A DNA stretch of 35,473 bases, taken from positions 1 through 35,473 of the forward strand of contig JALSSW010000176.1 of assembly GCA_026984035.1 (NCBI GenBank), given 5' to 3'. The DNA is from Planctomycetota bacterium. Lineage in GTDB: Bacteria > Planctomycetota > UBA1135 > GCA-002748355. Under the pieces are notes generated by a model, which was given only the letters and a program-made list of their open reading frames with translations, was not told the origin of the DNA and did not search any database. This document shows, piece by piece, positions 32,372 through 35,473 of the stretch (its first letter is position 1; every line of letters starts with the position of its first letter). The translations under genes and the position numbers were made by a program.

Positions 32372-33747
32372 AGGATACAAATGGTTTTGACTCTACCCAT
32401 TTCCGTCCACCGGAAGAATGGCTGGATGGCGATACAGAGAGTTGTGCAGACCCCGAATGGTTTTTTGAATATTCTGAAGGGATCCTCCCTGAGCCTTTGG
32501 CGGCTGAGTGTAGGAAGAAGTTGGCGATGGATCCGGAACTGGCTGCAAGGTATCAAGGCTACCTTAGAGTCAGGGATGGAATGAAGGAGCTTCGATCTTC
32601 GGAAGGGATGGAAGCCTTAAAGGCTCGCATCTTGGCTGAGGTGCAAGGGTCCAACCATAAGAAAGTTTCCTCCCCAGGAGCCCGTAGGCCTTCGGGTCGG
32701 TTGTTGGCCTTCGCAGCTTCTATGAGTATTGCTGCCGCAGCCCTCCTGTTTTTCTTTGTCTTGATGAAAAATGAGGATCCGAGACCAAAACCCAATGAAA
32801 TGGGACAGGTGCCCACTTGGAAGGACTCTGCTAAGGATCGTTCTCCAGTCCCCGAGTTAGAAGAATATGAGGAAGAGAAAAAAAAGGGGGCTTCCTCTCT
32901 CCAGGACCGTTTTCTCTCAAAGGGAGGTAAACGAGCTTCGGTGACTCCTAGTAAAGCTCTGGGTTTGAAAACAAAGAAAACAAAAAACGGGGTTTCCCAG
33001 TCAAAAAGCAAGAAGGCTCAAGGGGACCAAGGGGAGACTGGTTTCTCAGCAAAGTCATTGGACGATGAGGATGCTCGTTTCGGGAAACGGGGAGGTGGGG
33101 GAGCCATTGCTGATTCTTCAAAACCCATGGGTGCTTTGAAAAAAGAGATTTCTCTTCCAAAAGTTACTCTCCTTGACTTTACCTTCTCGCTCAAGAAAAA
33201 AGCGGAGAAAGAGGCGATCCTCAAGTTCCTTCCTCCTCCTGCCTCCGGGAAAGACAAAGACAACAAAACGGATAAACCTCTCCCCTCGAATCGCCCTTTC
33301 AGGCAGAGGGAAGCAGAGAAAAAAAGGGAAAAAGAGAGGGTGTTTCGGGTGATCCTTTCCCGAAGTGAGTTAATTGCCTTCGTCAAGGAAATGAAAGAAC
33401 GGGGGGGAATTATGAGGCAGGTCCAGGTCCCTTTTTCTTCCTTTCCCGAGAGCTTGAGGAAGAAGGAAGAAGGCAAGGATCTTGCAAATCGCAAATTTGC
33501 AGGGGCTTCCCAAAAAAGGAAGCTAGGGAAAAGACAAGGGATCTCCGGACGCTTAAAAACCCATGATGGCTCAAAGGATGAGAAAAAGAACAATCGAAAG
33601 GCGGGCTTGATCCCATCTGGAGACAAAGGATCAAGAAACAAAGGAAGAAGGGGGGGGCCTTCAACACCTACTCCCTCAAAGCCCTTCTTGGTAAAGAAGA
33701 TTGCGGAGGAAAAAAAGGTCTTCTTTATTCGAGTCCGTTTTAAATAG
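32368..33747 (+). CDS. Putative membrane anti-sigma factor with Lys-rich outer domain
   Basis: A 459-residue protein coupled to the sigma gene (ATGA overlap). The N-terminal ~100 residues are a cytoplasmic domain like anti-sigma factors (SEGILPEPLAAECRKKLAMDPELAARYQGYLRVRDGMKEL); the zinc His-x3-Cys-x2-Cys motif is missing. One TM at about 110-131 (LLAFAASMSIAAAALLFFFVLM). The remaining ~325 residues are extremely rich in Lys/Arg/Ser/Gly and low complexity, with a short ordered patch near 320-360 (VFRVILSRSELIAFVKEMKERGGIMRQVQVPF), similar in style to the outer sensor region of planctomycete anti-sigma factors. Function by context. Confidence 0.78.
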   Translation: MKDTNGFDSTHFRPPEEWLDGDTESCADPEWFFEYSEGILPEPLAAECRKKLAMDPELAARYQGYLRVRDGMKELRSSEGMEALKARILAEVQGSNHKKVSSPGARRPSGRLLAFAASMSIAAAALLFFFVLMKNEDPRPKPNEMGQVPTWKDSAKDRSPVPELEEYEEEKKKGASSLQDRFLSKGGKRASVTPSKALGLKTKKTKNGVSQSKSKKAQGDQGETGFSAKSLDDEDARFGKRGGGGAIADSSKPMGALKKEISLPKVTLLDFTFSLKKKAEKEAILKFLPPPASGKDKDNKTDKPLPSNRPFRQREAEKKREKERVFRVILSRSELIAFVKEMKERGGIMRQVQVPFSSFPESLRKKEEGKDLANRKFAGASQKRKLGKRQGISGRLKTHDGSKDEKKNNRKAGLIPSGDKGSRNKGRRGGPSTPTPSKPFLVKKIAEEKKVFFIRVRFK

Positions 33748-33774
33748 GACCCCTGTTAAGGGAAGGGTGTTTTC

Positions 33775-33820
33775 CCCGGGAAACAAGGAAAACACAAAAT
33801 CAAATTCCTTGTTCCCTGGG
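33775..33820. terminator. Bidirectional terminator-like hairpin between convergent genes
   Basis: The arms 33775-33790 (cccgggaaacaaggaa) and 33805-33820 (ttccttgttccctggg) pair over 16 bp with one mismatch and one G-U, around an AT-rich 14-nt loop. It lies in the 80-bp gap between the anti-sigma gene (plus) and the 33828 gene (minus). T-runs are weak on both sides. Confidence 0.55.
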
Positions 33821-33827
33821 TTCCTTC

Positions 33828-35473
33828 TTATTGGGCTCCGAGGGGCATTCCCTTCAGGTCTGTGAACCGAAGACTGAGGCCAGAGTTTCCTTTTTGGTTG
33901 TATACAAGAACCTGCAGCTCATTCTGACCTTGCTTTAAGGGAACGAGGATTGCGTCTTGGTCGGGAATCACCGGTCGGACGACTTTCCGAGTGACCACAA
34001 GTTGCCCGTTGAGGTAGACCTTGGCTCCGTCATCTGAGCCGAGATGGAGAATGGCCTGCCCTGCAATGGGGGAGAAAAAAGGTATGGAAACTCCCAAGAC
34101 GGAGGGACCCTGAGGAAGATGCCTCCCTTTTGCGGAAAGAAGCCGGGAGAAGTCCAGGATAGGCGAGGGCGATTGGAAGGAGAGTTCCTTTCCGGATTTT
34201 TTTATGGATGCAAAATCCAAGCGATCCAAATCGTCCAAGTGTCTAGCGGAGATGGGTCCATAAAGGACTCCGGCTTTCAGGAACCCGGGATGAATGATTT
34301 TCCCTCCCAGGCGCTGGAATGCCTTGGCTGCTGAGACCAGCTTGAGATCATTCCAGAATGCTTTGGTTTTGAAGGTCATAAAATTGCTTTCCATGGCCCC
34401 TATTCCCAGGAGGAGAGTGTCGAACTTTCGCTTGTTTTTCCTGAGGTCCACCAAGAGGTTGGCGAGTTGGCCGGGGAGGATGGGGATTCCAATATCTAAA
34501 ACCATGGCGTTCTCCGGAGGCCTCCCAATACGATTGGTCGCCAAATAAAGAATCTTGGGATTCCCCCGAACTTGTGGAGGGGTGGGGACAAAGGGTCCCG
34601 GGCCATTCCGCTTAGGAAGAAAGTGGTCATCATCCACCGGCCATGAGCCCGTCTCATTGATGGGAACCTGGGTAGTTGGATACCGGACATAGACCTCTTG
34701 GCCGATGTTGACAGCGGCATCAATAGCATCGACTCCTGCGGTATCGACATTGATTTTGTCGTAGCGAATCCTAAAGCGGAGTTTTCGAGTTTTTTTCCCG
34801 GGTTTCTTTGCCTCTTCCTCATTCCGTTTCCAAACTTGGTCCAAGAAAATATCGAAGACATGCCCGTCGTGTTGGATGTGTTTCATGGACAACCATCGAG
34901 AGGCATTGGGAAGCCGAAGTTTGAAGCGTTGGTCTTTTTTGGACCAACCGGGTGAGCAAACATAGCGGATCCCATTGAGCGCAAAGTAAATAGCATCAAT
35001 GTTGATGCCGCTCTCCATGGGTTGAAGCCGGTTTGGCCAATCCGGATGATAGGAGCTGACCGGGTGGCCCTCCGGGTCGTAGATCTCGCCCCACTCTCCC
35101 CCCGGCCCGGCCATTTGGATCAGGGCATCCAAAGCATCATTGCGGCGGTTGTCTTCTAGATCTGCAAGCGCATACACAAGAAGGCCCTGGAGTTGCCCCG
35201 GGGCATATCCAACCGTAGGGGTCATTCCTACGCGGTTATCCTTGAGCCAGAGAGCAGCAAGGGTTGAGCGAAGGTTTTGCCGGTTCTTTTCTCCAATGGC
35301 ATAGGTATAGCCAATCCACTGGGGAAGGAGGTTGGGGATCCCATAGGGGGCGGTATGGGGTTGGAATGTAATGGGAGAACGGAAGGGGGCGAAGCGCTTT
35401 TCCTTGGGAAGCCAAAAGATCGCTTCCATTTTTTGAAGGTAATCGATGTGAAAGTTTTCGAAGAAATCCTTCC
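33828..35473 (-). CDS. Large uncharacterised protein with C-terminal beta-sandwich, 5' partial
   Basis: The frame is open to the right edge, and the residues before the first Met look protein-like (KDFFENFHIDYLQK), so the true start lies outside the window; at least 548 residues are present. Part 1 (first ~190): helical, with GIPNLLPQWIGYTYAI, GGEWGEIYDPEGHPVSSYHPDW and NIDAIYFALNGIRY, recalling an alpha/alpha-barrel carbohydrate-active enzyme (weak). Part 2: a Rossmann-like stretch (KILYLATNRIG...ENAMVLDIGIPI...FDTLLLGIGAMESN). Part 3: a C-terminal beta-sandwich (ILHLGSDDGAKVYLNGQLVVTRK...LKQGQNELQVLVYNQKGNSGLSLRF) like carbohydrate-binding or PA14-type folds. Probably exported. No family is named with confidence. 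Confidence 0.85.
   Translation of the reverse strand, partial: KDFFENFHIDYLQKMEAIFWLPKEKRFAPFRSPITFQPHTAPYGIPNLLPQWIGYTYAIGEKNRQNLRSTLAALWLKDNRVGMTPTVGYAPGQLQGLLVYALADLEDNRRNDALDALIQMAGPGGEWGEIYDPEGHPVSSYHPDWPNRLQPMESGINIDAIYFALNGIRYVCSPGWSKKDQRFKLRLPNASRWLSMKHIQHDGHVFDIFLDQVWKRNEEEAKKPGKKTRKLRFRIRYDKINVDTAGVDAIDAAVNIGQEVYVRYPTTQVPINETGSWPVDDDHFLPKRNGPGPFVPTPPQVRGNPKILYLATNRIGRPPENAMVLDIGIPILPGQLANLLVDLRKNKRKFDTLLLGIGAMESNFMTFKTKAFWNDLKLVSAAKAFQRLGGKIIHPGFLKAGVLYGPISARHLDDLDRLDFASIKKSGKELSFQSPSPILDFSRLLSAKGRHLPQGPSVLGVSIPFFSPIAGQAILHLGSDDGAKVYLNGQLVVTRKVVRPVIPDQDAILVPLKQGQNELQVLVYNQKGNSGLSLRFTDLKGMPLGAQ

Noticed and set aside
1..35473. CRISPR arrays, tRNA or rRNA genes, IS elements, prophage genes
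   Set aside because: I saw no regularly spaced repeats, cloverleaf-like sequence, rRNA core sequence, transposase or phage motif anywhere in the window.

Overview
The window looks like chromosomal DNA of a moderately GC-rich, Gram-negative-type bacterium. It encodes lipoproteins, an apolipoprotein N-acyltransferase, an RND pump and periplasmic domains. A planctomycete or PVC-group relative is my best guess. The grounds are a highly expressed membrane-anchored coiled-coil protein of a type I associate with Planctomycetota, very long PstC/PstA permeases, a zinc-less anti-sigma factor and long uncharacterised secreted proteins. This assignment is inference (roughly 60% confidence). I saw no tRNA, rRNA, IS element, prophage gene or CRISPR array, so this is ordinary core-type DNA with several divergent core genes.

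Layout. (1) 1-4169, minus strand: a two-gene RND efflux module (lipoprotein adaptor, then inner-membrane pump whose C-terminus lies outside the window). (2) 4402-7289, plus: moeA overlapping lnt. (3) 7715-8777: an isolated two-gene unit (coiled-coil membrane protein plus a 63-residue membrane protein) with strong ribosome sites, its own terminator and a codon usage unlike its neighbours, suggesting very high expression. (4) 9086-15644: the rod-shape/elongasome operon mreB-mreC-mreD-mrdA(PBP2)-rodA. Four genes are joined by short start/stop overlaps, and MreC and PBP2 are both clearly larger than usual. (5) 15833-18252: an RluA-family pseudouridine synthase overlapping truD, with a small convergent lipoprotein gene after it. 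(6) 18634-20148: a two-SIS-domain protein that resembles animal glucokinase regulatory protein (GKRP) more than single-domain MurQ. (7) 20250-22052: a ClC anion transporter with C-terminal CBS domains. (8) 22169-30627: a complete phosphate regulon, with phoU divergent from pstS-pstC-pstA-pstB-phoB-phoR and a Pho-box-like direct repeat with an 11-bp period upstream of pstS. (9) 30650-31413, minus: a small zinc-ribbon protein and a membrane-anchored protein of unknown function. (10) 31679-33747: an ECF sigma factor translationally coupled to a Lys-rich membrane anti-sigma candidate. (11) 33828-35473, minus: the C-terminal part of a large uncharacterised protein.

How the genes work together. The elongasome genes (MreBCD, PBP2, RodA) build lateral-wall peptidoglycan. 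The GKRP/MurQ-like gene may bind or process muramic-acid sugar phosphates from wall turnover. Lnt matures lipoproteins such as the RND adaptor. The Pst-PhoU-PhoBR set senses and imports phosphate.

Nothing here is unmistakably a wholly new system. The best candidates for undescribed biology are the bacterial GKRP-like protein, the highly expressed coiled-coil/mini-membrane-protein pair next to the mre operon, the joint enlargement of MreC and PBP2, and the Lys-rich insertion in the RND pump.
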